Assembly: GCA_019614645.1 (NCBI GenBank)
Contig: JABWDB010000009.1
Location: 6,801,501 to 6,865,500, forward strand
Origin: Stratiolaelaps scimitus
Lineage: Eukaryota; Arthropoda; Arachnida; Mesostigmata; Laelapidae
Direction of reading: 5' to 3'
DNA length: 64,000 nt
This document shows, piece after piece, positions 52,696-62,576 of this stretch. Numbering within the stretch: position 1 is the stretch's first letter; every line of letters starts with the position of its first letter. The notes beneath the pieces are model-generated. The model ran no database searches, was not told the origin of the DNA, and saw only the letters and a program-made list of their open reading frames with translations. The position numbers and the translations under genes were made by a program.

Positions 52696-54154
52696 TTCGT
52701 CTCACATTGATATGATAGTATTCGTAATTGCAATAGTTATACTCTACCGTGCCGCTAATGATTTAACAACACGGTAAGCAACGCGAGTTGCTAACAGAGT
52801 GTTGTATATTGGCAACGGTTCACCCTTCGGGGCTCTCATTAGGGTTAGACGAATACGGGACCTGGCCGGAACCTCGTCACTTCTCGTTGAGAGGCAAAGT
52901 AGCTCAACAATTATATCACTCAAATACTTGTTCCTACGGGGGCACAGCCGGCGTGTCAGTCTTTTGAGCTGTGGCTGATGATAGCCGCGATGCATATGAC
53001 AACATTGACGAACAGAATTGAATTCAGCATGGCACAACGGTGTGCTGGAGTTCTTCTGTATCGAGTTGAGTTTGTCGACAACGACAATGTATCATTACGC
53101 ACTCGCTGTTTCACTTTCGATTTCGTAGTAGCGTGCCATAAGATTGTCTATAGTATTTATTACTAGAGGTGCTTGACCTTTGTGTCAGCCTGCCTTCGCC
53201 AAGGGTTCCATGTTCGGCGTTCGCCCCTAAGCATCAAGGGCCAAGCTTCGAGAGATCGCAGAGTGTGGCAAATCAGCTATTTTGTCTAGCCGTTGTATCG
53301 GCGATCGTTCCGATGGGCATATTCTTCGTTTGAGCACAGCACCACGGGGCAAGGTCATGAGATTGGCGGAGCGATTCACGTGTCTTGTCCCGTCGGCCAC
53401 AGAGTGAGGCCGACGTTCATTCCATTCGGCAGGCTTTGTTTCAGGCCATGTTAGGACTACGGAGAGAACTAGAGTCCGCAAAAGAATAGCATTGAGTGGG
53501 TTGTAATTTTCGTAGCGAAACGGAGAAAAGCTAAATATCACTTGTGGGACCCGTGTCATTACGTAGATATTCGCTAAAACAGCAAGATTACCTTGGCTAT
53601 TTATTTCCGATTTTAGCTCAAATATCGGCTAGCTTGCAGAACCTAACCAACCGATGGTAGCAGCCATTAGCAGAGAGCATCGTGAATTTGCCACGGGGTG
53701 TAATCAACTACAACTGACTTGTCCATTTGAGCAGTCGCTGTAGCGGCTGTTGATGAACGGATAAGGAATACATTATCCTATTTCGAATACTCCTGGAACT
53801 GGTAGCTACTGCAAAAGACGATGTTGAACGCCAGGCCCAGAATCATTTCGATGCCTACTTATATTGAATGAGTTCATATTACGCGACCTATTGAAGGTTA
53901 GAAGGAGTTTGCTCGCTGGGTTCACAAGATGAGAAGAGTCCAGTAGGGAACAGCTTGGTATACCACCAATACCATGTATTGCTCTGGCAGACTGTAGGAT
54001 TCAATTAGTCGCCGGTCGGCTGCAGTGTGTCGCTTCGTGACGAATTGCTGATTTATCGCTCGAGTTGATGTCGCGTGAGCCACGTGCTTGCCGACGATAA
54101 TTGTTGGACGGACTGGCTTGCTGCATCTAATTCAAGTTACACAGACAATATTAC

Positions 54155-54424
54155 GTTGCCAGCTGTCATATTGTCGTAAAATACAAGTGCAACCGCTAGG
54201 CTGCACTTGGCCTTTTCCTGTTTTATATTCGCGCTCATCTGGCCAGTCGGCGCGATGGCTACGGAAACACTAGCGGGAACACTATTCCCTCTAAAATGAA
54301 GCACTTTCACTCCTGCGCTGGGTATACCCGTGCACCTAGACTCTGCCGTGATCTCTACAGATCTGCCATTCAGTGTATTGTAATACGGTGTACCATTAAG
54401 CTGACTATATTGTTGCTGTGCCGG
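54155..54424 (-). CDS. exon-like open segment, unrecognised
   Basis: On the minus strand an acceptor catttaccattgcag|CC is followed by exactly 90 open codons and a donor GGCAAC|gtaata, giving a symmetrical phase-0 exon. The peptide starts PAQQQYSQLNGTPYYNTLNG, carries KVLHFRGNSVPASVSVAIAP in the middle and ends VALVFYDNMTAGN. I do not recognise a domain. Other open minus-strand segments lie at about 55140-55270, 55576-55770 and 53230-53450, but their phases do not chain convincingly with this one. It may be an internal exon of an undetermined minus-strand gene, or chance. Confidence 0.25.
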
Positions 54425-54441
54425 CTGCAATGGTAAATGTT

Positions 54442-54537
54442 TATTGGTTTATTATATAATAAACCAATATATAAACCAATATATATAAACCAATATATAT
54501 ACCAATATCGACACAATAGGACGATATTGTGTCCGCT
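54442..54537. repeat. nested palindrome and tandem repeat block
   Basis: tattggtttattat/ataataaaccaata (54442-54469) is a perfect 28-bp palindrome. It is followed by repeated aaaccaatatata units, then an inverted pair gacacaata (54510-54518) / tattgtgtc (54525-54533) with a nested aatatcg/cgatatt pair. On the minus strand this block lies just before the acceptor of the candidate exon at 54424. Confidence 0.7.
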
Positions 54538-57038
54538 TCCTAAAATAAAAACTCCTCGATAACAGACATTCGGCAGCAGGCGACGAACAAGCTCGAGCAG
54601 GTGGTTTAGTTGTCTGGTTCTTTTTTCTGTACGATGATAACTATATGCTGTGTATCGCCGAAAACGAGCGTAAAAATCCGAACGAAGTTGTTGAAGAAGG
54701 TGACCTTCCTGCCTTTGCTTGATGAGGCTCCCTAATTGAAGGTGTTGCCATTCAGGATATCGCCTCGCGTTTAACTATTGTGTATATCGCATTGAAAGTT
54801 GGCCCGATACCGACGAACGTCTTACTGTTGAGACGGTAGACTGGCGAGCGAAGTTGACCTTCAGGATCACCGCCATCTGCGCTAGCAGCAGCATATATAT
54901 ATATATACAGTGTATTGTACTGTCTAGCTTCTATTCTATGTCATCAATGAGTACCGTATCGTATAGATACTGCATTGACAGTCCGCACATCTCCTGCGCA
55001 TAGAACAGCCCGCTAGCGAGTCCGCTTCGCCAGCAGAGTACCGTTTCACTAAAATGGATTGGTGGCCCGCGGTCGGCAGTACAAACAGGCGGGCAATCGG
55101 CACCCAACGTACCCTGCCTCCCAGACAAAAATGATATCCCGATAGTTGAGGCCGCATCACGGTTCGTGTTCCCCGCTGAGTTGAGCTCTCGCACCCAGTC
55201 GCCGGATCGTCCACCGCCGAATGCTGACCGTTCGAATCGATTCCAAGTGGTCAGACGCAAGCCAGGGGCAAACTGAGTGAGCCATAGCAGACACTGTAGC
55301 CGCGTAGCTAGTACACAATGAATTGACAGCATTAGCAGTAGATACACCCGTGTAGCGTAGCGTGCTCTAGGCGCCCCGTGTCAAAACGTGGTAATGTCCA
55401 TCAGTGCAACAGAAAGCGAATGCCGGCGACGTACGGTGATAGCTATCAAATTTGGGCGCATCGTCGCTCATCTGAGACAGCCAGCGAGCGGCAAGGAACG
55501 AACGGGCGGAGCCCAGCGGCACTCACGAGCAGTGAGGGAAGGCCAGTGTGCTCGTTCAAAGTGAAACAAAATTGATTATTGAATCCAGCTGACCATCGCC
55601 TGCTGGGCGGTGGTCAAACAGAGATGTGGGGGGGTGCCAATGTTGAACGAATACCGATCCACCGGTGTAGTTAGCCGAAGGTCTACGATAATTCCAAATA
55701 GTTGTACTTTCATGGAACGACAAAAGCTAGCTACGGCACACAACGGCACTGTAAGCGGAAAAAGAATGTGTTCGAATGTAATGGGCAAAATAATTTCATA
55801 TACGGTTACAATACTACGAATAGTGTTCATTCACAAATAAAAAAAGTAGAATTTAAAACTACCAGTCTCAGTGTAATACCGAATGCCTGCTCGATATTAT
55901 ATTTCATTGATAAATCTATATCGCGAACTTAAATATAAGCAATCAAATAGCATTCATTTGTTTCCCACAGTGACACAGTTGTCGGTCGATCAATATACCA
56001 ATGTCGGGAATTAATGCAGGAAACAGACAGACGTGGTCAGTTCAGTTTCGTTGACACGGAACGATGTCTCCACAGGCGTTATTCTCCTGTTATTGAATGA
56101 TTTCAATTGTCTCCGTTAGCTCCACCGATGACGTTACTGAATGACCTCTGAATGCTTAAGTTGTGTCAGTATTGTCCTATTTCAGGTTCAATAAAACTAC
56201 TCTCCGTATATATCGAACGTTATTTACTAATGCTGATATCGAGAAAGCATAGTCACAACAGTTTGTAACGTACGGTAGTAACCTGAAAACATTGCCGTCC
56301 CCCCTGTTTAGACGCCATTTTGCGAACTATTCGTTTATCACGCGATTTTTGATTGCAGTCCGTAAATAAGCCCGTACTGGGTCAATGTGCAGATATGTGT
56401 TATGTTCGCCCAGTGAGACATCATCATGAGAGTGGTTGCCAAGTCAATACTTGTCGCTAGAGAGCACACAACTGTATATCCTCTCGATCGCGACCCTTGA
56501 CACCGCAGGTTTGACATGAAAAGGCACGAATGCCTTCAAACATGCTTCAATGCTCATCAGGCGTGTCCCAGGGACCGACTGAGCAAGTGGGTTGGGTCTC
56601 ATATTGGCGGTCCAACTGCCGGATGCAGCAGTGGTTGTGTGGGTCTTGTTGGGCAAGACTTGACAAGTCACCGCGGCGTAACGCGCGCGCGCCTGCCTAG
56701 CCTATATGCCTATCACTTTAACTGTCTTCGGGATCCCAAGATGAAACTCGAAGCCTTCGATTGCGGCAGTTGCTGCCTCTGTGACCGTCAGAGCCAGCCC
56801 TGGGAACTCTGACTTGGTAGGTTCACCCCGATAGTATTAGGAGTGGGCACAAAGAGAGAATAAAATCGGTAGAGTCGGTATTGTCTAAATATTATTAAAT
56901 ATAGATGCAGATCAATGCCGGTACGCCGGCATGCGACAATCTCGTGGTGGGTGTCTGTGTGTGTACAAGTAGAATATTGGGCGTACTTTTTGTTATTGTG
57001 ATTGTTGTTGTTGTTGTTAATGCTGGTCGCAACCTTAG
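54538..57038. other. no certain gene upstream of growth factor
   Basis: Open minus-strand stretches at 54931-55347 and 55576-55830 and a cysteine-rich plus frame at 56516-56812 are exon-sized but unproven. Missing 5' exons of the growth factor could lie here. Confidence 0.4.
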
Positions 57039-57188
57039 CCAGCAGTGAGGCAGCGATTCAAGAGTGCATTCAAGGTGTAACTAACGCATTGACCTATATT
57101 GAGTCCACTAATATATTAAACTACTTCGATTGTGTTAATCATATTTCAGTTGAGGAAGCCAAAATCTCCATCCAGATCAGCGTTTCAG
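57039..57188 (+). CDS. possible upstream exon of the PDGF/VEGF factor
   Basis: One open frame runs through here and reads SEAAIQECIQGVTNALTYI and STNILNYFDCVNHIS. Candidate acceptors are ccttag (57038) or gccag (57042) after a T/G-rich tract. A donor at TCAG|gtgccg (57188) leaves phase 1, which fits the next exon (G + AC gives Asp). The stronger-looking donor GCCAG|gtattt (57207) leaves phase 2 and does not fit. The first in-frame ATG (57020) gives only a very short hydrophobic leader, so an internal exon is more likely than a first exon. An amphipathic pre-domain helix is common in the family, but similarity is weak. Both borders are uncertain. Confidence 0.4.
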
Positions 57189-57537
57189 GTGCCGACGTTA
57201 AAGCCAGGTATTTGTTGTTGTGGCATGCGGTCTGTGCTTCGCCATTTTATGAATTGACAGTTAGGATCATAATAGAAATGCAGTTTGTTAGAAGCAAGGC
57301 AAACACTCGAAAATGAAACATAGTTCTTTTGGGACGATTTTGAGAAGAAGAAAAAACGACTGCAAAAAGCCTGATATAGGTTAGGTATTTCTACGTAGAT
57401 ATCTTTAATATGTGGTGAATAAAATAAGTTTTAGGTTTTACTGGTTGTTTTTTTTAGAAATATTTTATGAATGTGAATATTTTATGAATATTTTATGAAT
57501 AAAATAACAACCCTCTACATGTGCTTATACCCCTTAG

Positions 57538-57688
57538 ACTATGTACCCACGTATGAGGCTAACCGCCACTATGAGAGTATGCAAGAACGAACGAGGTGTC
57601 GACAGCCTCGACCGGTTGTCGTTGAGGTGCAAAAGAGCTACACAAATTCGTCCATCGAGTATCTGCCGTCCTGCACCATCTTGCATAG
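57538..57688 (+). CDS. PDGF/VEGF factor exon: start of knot domain
   Basis: Exon opens after the acceptor ...ccccttag (57537) in phase 1 and closes CATAG|gtaagc in phase 2. It encodes about 50 residues from DYVPTYEANRHYESMQ to SCTILH, including the first knot cysteine in RTRCRQPRPVVVEV and the second in PSC. The R completed across the splice continues into RCD of the next exon. This split inside the PSCxxxxRC stretch is directly confirmed by perfect continuity of the family motif over the junction. The acceptor lies in a short C/T tract, so the exact 5' border is slightly less certain than the donor. Confidence 0.88.
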
Positions 57689-60600
57689 GTAAGCTCGAGA
57701 CCGTCTAATCCGAATGAACGTAAGAAGATTTCGTCACATTGGCTTCAGCCAGTTAGCTGTTGCTCGTGTTTTCGTGCGAAATTTGTCGCTTTAGGATAGA
57801 TCTGTGCGTTGAGGCTGTTCCATTCCATCATACGTGTGAGTTCGAGTGTTCGAATGACCCCGAACAAGTCTAACTAATCTAATTAATCCCACCATAAACA
57901 TGAATATTAATCAGTCTTCGAGCAATATGCAGAACGCAGCCTTTCAACGATCCTCGAACAGGCAGCGAACACGGGGATCGCCTCTCTAACTTTGTACAGT
58001 TCTGCTCGACGTTCACAGGTGCGACATTCAGGCAGGCTGTTGCGGCCGCGGACACACCTGCCTGGCCCAGCGTAAGGAACCGATTGATCTCTACTTTTAT
58101 GCGATTCCCGTCAACAAAACACAAAAGCATAGCAGTGATGTGTTGAAACTCAGCTTTACGAATCACACCGTATGCGCCTGCGAGGAAGATCTGACCCCAG
58201 TTGCGGTAACCTCCGACAATAGCAACACAGCCGCCAACTCGAACGACAACGACGAGTTGTCTGATGACGACTTCATTCCCGAGCATAGGTAATATTAGCA
58301 AATCGAGCGATGTGCTCTATAGCCACTGTCTGCATTCGATTAAATAGACAATCGAATAACTAATTCATGTGCTATTGTACAAACTAGGAATTATTATTAT
58401 TATTATTATCATACAATTGAGATGTGAGAATATATCGAATTCGGTCGGGTGAAAATGCCGTCTCATGTATTCTATACACCCTAACTAACGTAATCGCTCA
58501 GTAGCTCCGAGGATGGCCGTACATCAAATGTGGCGGCATGAGTTGTGACCAAGCGAATAAATGTGATATAATTATCATTTGATATATATAAATGATATAG
58601 ATAATAAATAGATATATAATATATATATAAATTATATATATATGTATATGATAGATATAGTGGTTGTTATTCGAAAATGATGTACTTTGCATTACTTCGT
58701 TCACGCTTCGAACCCACCAGCTCGAACCACAGCGAATTTATTCCGAATCGGTGCACTGTTTTTTGTTTCGCATGTGACAGATGCCCTCGCTGTCCCGAGC
58801 CGTTTAAGGAGCGAGTTCTTGACGACGAACAGTGTACTTGTGACTGTTTCGACAAAGATCACAAGTGCATAGCCATTAAGAAGGGTCGCAAGACAATGCC
58901 GCAGAAGGACGCCAGGTACGTTGAACAGTTACACCCTCTCAGGTATCCGTCCAATGTTTTGCCTGCCCATTGTACAAACAATTGACTCACTAAACATCTC
59001 ATCAACTAAACACTTCGCCCACAATCGTCTCTACGTTTTCATCTCAAGTTGACAGCCAGATATGTTGAAGCTATACAACTATTAGACGAAGACAGACACT
59101 ATTCCCCTCGAATGGGGAAGCATAAGGTCAAAGTAAACAACTATTAACAGGGTCCTATTCAAAAAACAATACCTTGTATAACCCATCCGCGGGTTTCGAA
59201 TAAAGCTGCCTCCAGTGGGGAATTTGCACAAGATGCAAACAGCCTTCGCAGCTCATTAGCGCCTTACTCGAAGCCAACTCGAGTGGGTTCGTCATTGATT
59301 TCATTTCCTTGCAACTTTCTTTGCAGCTCATTTATCTACGCTCATTTATCAGCCTGCTATTGTCTGCCATATGCTACCCTTAGCTTTATCTCTCACAGTC
59401 TCCTATGCGAGGGTGGTGTACCCACATGCGGAGCTCGTAGAATGTTTTTTTTATTCGCCTTTTTAGTGCGTGACGCAGAACTCTCCTCGTCGTTCATTTT
59501 TGTCTATTCCACAATGAACTCCACATCGCTGTGGGCAACGATTTGTCCTCCCACTGAGACAGTCCTCTCGGTGCCAGCTGCTGCTTTCAGGTTTTTTCTA
59601 TTCGACTTTTGGCGTTGCATGCGTTTGCATCCCAATGACACCCGTTTCGCGTTCTACAAATGTGGATTGCGCCTTTGATACAACTCGCGCTATCGCGGCG
59701 TCTTCTCTGTCTGTTGATTGTGAGCAGCACACGCGGTACGTGTGCCCGAGCAGGAGACACTACTATAAAGTTGGTGTTAGCGAGAAGTCTTGTAGAGAGC
59801 CGTTCTAGTCCGCGGGCTGGCCACTCGATGCCTTGTTGACTTCCTTATAACAGGCTCGCTTCGTTGCTCAAGTTGGCCGAACGGATCCCAGGCGCCATGG
59901 ACATGCGTTGCAATCGAGGAGGGATTCATATTTCAGTATGTGTCAGACGGCTGCTGCGGCTGCACCGGAGGCTACAGAGGGGCGAATTTGTCAGTGACGT
60001 AATCGAGGCATTATTTTGAGTTGTTGAAAGAGAGCGCTCCGAACAGGTGCTCAAATGCATATCGGCCAGTATGATTATTATTATTATACAATAGCTCGCT
60101 TCGTATCACAATCGGTTTGGCAAAATGAAGTCGGTCATATAGATTTCCACCAACAATACAAACTATTCGATAAGACGAGCTCATAATAGACACAAAAAAA
60201 TAAATGTTCACACAGTATTGCAAGTCTGTTAAGCGGATAGTTATTATCAAGCGACCCCTGCAGCTTGTACGTTTAGCTCTTCCTATGAACCTGACATTAC
60301 AGAAATACTGCCCAATTGTGTGGTAGTAACTCGCAACGGCATATAGCTAGTCGCTCATAAGTCGCTCAATGTAAGGGACTCTTCTCACAGAACTAGCCAA
60401 GGGAAATTCATGAAACATCAAGAGTCCGCCTGACGAATAAACGCAACCGAAGTACAAACGCAAATTGATAGTTGTATATTGTACCTTTTCTTGAATTCTT
60501 CATTCGTCGAAAAAAAATGTACCTTTATTTATTATAAAATGTATAAATCTAAAATGTATACCTTTAAAAAATTATATCGTTCCTGCCCCCGACATCATAC

Positions 60601-60855
60601 ACATACACGTATCCCATATACAATACATCACCCACACGCGCTGCCTTTGCCTCGAAATCGCCCAGCGCTAATAATTGCAGCCATTTCGTTTCCAGGTGCG
60701 TTAGGAGGCTCGATTGCGCTATGCCCCTCTGCTCAACCGGATCGTTCGACGCCAGAACGGGACGCTGCCCACTCTTGGAGCAACGGAAACATCGGCACGC
60801 CCGTCAACGACGACACCATTGGGAAGGAGTTGATGAAAACGAACTCGAAAAATGA
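57538..60855 (+). CDS. PDGF/VEGF-related growth factor, four 3' exons
   Basis: Join 57538-57688, 58019-58288, 58781-58915, 60696-60855; stop TGA at 60853-60855. This is a secreted cystine-knot ligand of the PDGF/VEGF family (Pvf in insects), expected to dimerise and activate a PDGF/VEGF-type receptor tyrosine kinase. The joined frame reads RTRCRQPRPVVVEV, then LPSCTILHRCD, GCCGRGHTC, SFTNHT and VCACEED: the eight knot cysteines in the family order C, C-x5-C, CC, C, CxC. A serine/asparagine/aspartate-rich spacer follows, then a second cysteine cluster (CPRCPEP, CTCDCFDKDHKC) and a tail with CVRRLDC and a basic run KHRHARQRRHH. All three introns (330, 492, 1780 bp) are phase 2 with GT-AG ends. 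About 237 residues are encoded here and the N-terminus lies upstream. Family assignment is strong; the orthologue name is not settled, so no symbol is given. Confidence 0.93.
58019..58288 (+). CDS. PDGF/VEGF factor exon: core of cystine knot
   Basis: Acceptor gttcacag|GTGCGAC and donor CATAG|gtaata, both phase 2. The exon encodes 89 complete codons plus the completed arginine. It carries RCDIQAGCC, GRGHTCLAQRK, the sequon-bearing strand SFTNHT and VCACEED, the last two knot cysteines. A second N-glycosylation sequon, NKT, lies upstream at roughly residue 29 of the exon. The C-terminal 30 codons are low-complexity N/S/D/E and end DDDFIPEH, a likely flexible linker to the second cysteine cluster. 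Confidence 0.93.
58566..58661. repeat. AT-rich repeat in growth-factor intron
   Basis: Imperfect (TA)n with gataga/aatgata interruptions, entirely inside the 58289-58780 intron. Confidence 0.85.
58781..58915 (+). CDS. PDGF/VEGF factor exon: cysteine-rich CTCDC module
   Basis: Acceptor catgtgacag|ATGCCC and donor GCCAG|gtacgt, both phase 2. It encodes CPRCPEPFKERVLDDEQ, then CTCDCFDKDHKC, then a lysine-rich stretch ending KDA. Closely spaced CxCxC cysteines C-terminal to the knot are typical of VEGF-C/D-like and arthropod family members; that parallel is from family knowledge. The frame continues without a stop from the previous exon and into the last one. Confidence 0.88.
60696..60855 (+). 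CDS. PDGF/VEGF factor terminal exon, basic tail
   Basis: Acceptor gtttccag|GTGCGT in phase 2, matching the donor at 58915. It encodes CVRRLDCAMPLC, GRCPLLEQ, the basic run RKHRHARQRRHH and the acidic end VDENELEK, then TGA. The four cysteines continue the cysteine-rich C-terminus. The basic cluster resembles matrix- or heparin-binding tails of longer VEGF/PDGF isoforms; that role is inferred. A polyadenylation hexamer follows 132 bp after the stop codon, which supports this as the last exon. Confidence 0.85.
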
Positions 60856-60986
60856 ATGTGTATAGCCGTGCTGCAGAGAAGCCACATTGAACAAATCGAC
60901 GAACAAGATCACACAGGGAGAACCCCCCCCTGTTGCGCATCTATTGGGGCCACCGAAAATGCAGACATTGCGAGGCATGAATGCTG

Positions 60987-60992
60987 AATAAA
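60987..60992 (+). terminator. polyadenylation signal AATAAA
   Basis: AATAAA lies 132 bp downstream of the growth-factor stop codon, in an otherwise gene-free stretch. Position and orientation fit the 3' end of that transcript. The hexamer is frequent by chance in this sequence, so only its location supports it. Confidence 0.5.
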
Positions 60993-61930
60993 TACGACGA
61001 GATGCAAATGATCACTGCATGATATCCGTCTAATGACATTGGATTGTCATGATGGAAGGTTGACAAGCGAAAATTGACTGCGAGCTTCAGACGATGAATA
61101 TTGATTCGTTTAGGCAGTCATTATTTACGTAGATTGTAATTATCATTAATGCTGCTCCTCGGTACAATCATGGTAAATGATGAATTTTACTCAATGAGGA
61201 AGTGTCGTTGCAGTGACACAGATATACTATGAGAAGCTGTCACAATTTACAATATTTACAGATCACGCTCACCTGCTAATTGTCCGGCCTGCTGCGCAAG
61301 CATGATTTCAGTGACTCTCTGAGCAGTTGTAGATCGTAGATTTTTAACGTGGATAGATCGTAGATTTTTATCGGGAAAATCGCCGGCTCCCAGGCGTTGA
61401 ATGGAATAACGGTGAGCCTGCCTCGCTCAGCACGGGCACTAGCGATGTTTTGATCTGGCGGCGGCGGCACCTTGAGGAGTTCGAATGAGCCAACGCTAAT
61501 CTTCACAACAAGATCAAGAGCAATACAAGCTGATAACACGGTTGTGACGAAACTCAATATTCAAATACTGATCGTGTGTATGTGTGAATACATTTGCAAA
61601 ACGATTCGAGGATATTCTATCCCTGAGTCGAACGACGAAAGAATGAATGATGTGGACCAAAGTTGATCAAAGAAATGGACAATGGTCAGAAATCGCCAGT
61701 GGTGACACATGGCATATCTTGTTGTTTCGGCAAAAATTTTGACTCCAATGTATAATAACAGTAATAATGGGTAACACATCGGTTGCATGCGTGTGTATTA
61801 TGCCTCAAGTAAGTTCGATAAATTTGGGCCGACCTCTGTTGCTTTGAACCTCGGTATATGTCTACCACAGCAATACATTCTACAGTTGGAGATGCGGGTA
61901 CATGACAACGCCGCCTGGTTGAGCCCAACA

Positions 61931-61965
61931 GATATATATATGTATGTATATATATATATATACAT

Positions 61966-62033
<68 letters not shown>
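61931..62033. repeat. (TA)n array with ~18-bp higher-order period
   Basis: TA runs punctuated by regularly spaced ac dinucleotides, giving a secondary repeat of about 16-20 bp. Longest TA array in the window. Confidence 0.9.
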
Positions 62034-62560
62034 CCCTAGGCTATTTTGGTGATGATTTGAACCGATCGTAGTTGGCTGACAATGGCCCCCGCTGAATGGG
62101 GATGTTCACTCAAATTCGTCACATTTTATTCTCGTAACTAATTATCTCATTCGGCTAAACCGATATCGTTATTGTTAGTGACGACGGGTTATAACAAGAT
62201 TTTAGATAGGTTTTTCCGACTGTTTTTGATACCCTCTTTTCTTTCCCAGTGATTGACAATTGTCCGGCTATGAGATTTTATTTTGTAGCATCGTGATTTC
62301 ACACGCAAGTATACGCCGAGCGCCAGATTCAGTACATATTAGAAGAATCAATGACCGATTTTACCGCAAAACGCCGCAAGAATACTATATTATACAATAA
62401 CTATTGGTCCTAGTCAACAACAAGAAAAAAAATAGCCTGTTGCTAGTGCTGCAAGTAAGTGTACGAGTGGAGTATTATTAATCATGAGAATGAATTACGA
62501 ACTATGAATTGAGACTGACTCAGTATGTTTTGTACATTGAGTAAAAGCGAAAACATGCAT

Positions 62561-62576
62561 GTGTGTGTGTGTGTGT
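62561..62576. repeat. (GT)n microsatellite
   Basis: Eight GT units. Confidence 0.85.

Larger units (their letters stand above)
43526..54154. other. no certain gene
   Basis: Microsatellite-rich. The plus frame 46170-46733 (187 codons) is the longest in the window but has no domain and is overlapped by open minus frames. CAA/TTG-rich DNA at 45.2-45.7 kb could be transcribed leader sequence but cannot be called. Confidence 0.45.

Noticed and set aside
57879..58301. 140-codon minus-strand frame
   Set aside because: Antisense shadow of the cystine-knot exon at 58019-58288.
59283..59678. 131-codon plus-strand frame
   Set aside because: Lies in the last intron of the growth factor; adding it would insert an unrelated hydrophobic segment, and direct splicing 58915-60696 keeps the frame.
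60479..60865. 128-codon plus-strand frame
   Set aside because: Out-of-frame shadow over the terminal growth-factor exon; the spliced frame has the family cysteines instead.
61276..61557. Minus-strand frame with hydrophobic start
   Set aside because: The apparent start is not ATG, an internal direct repeat inflates it, and no domain or firm splice sites were found.
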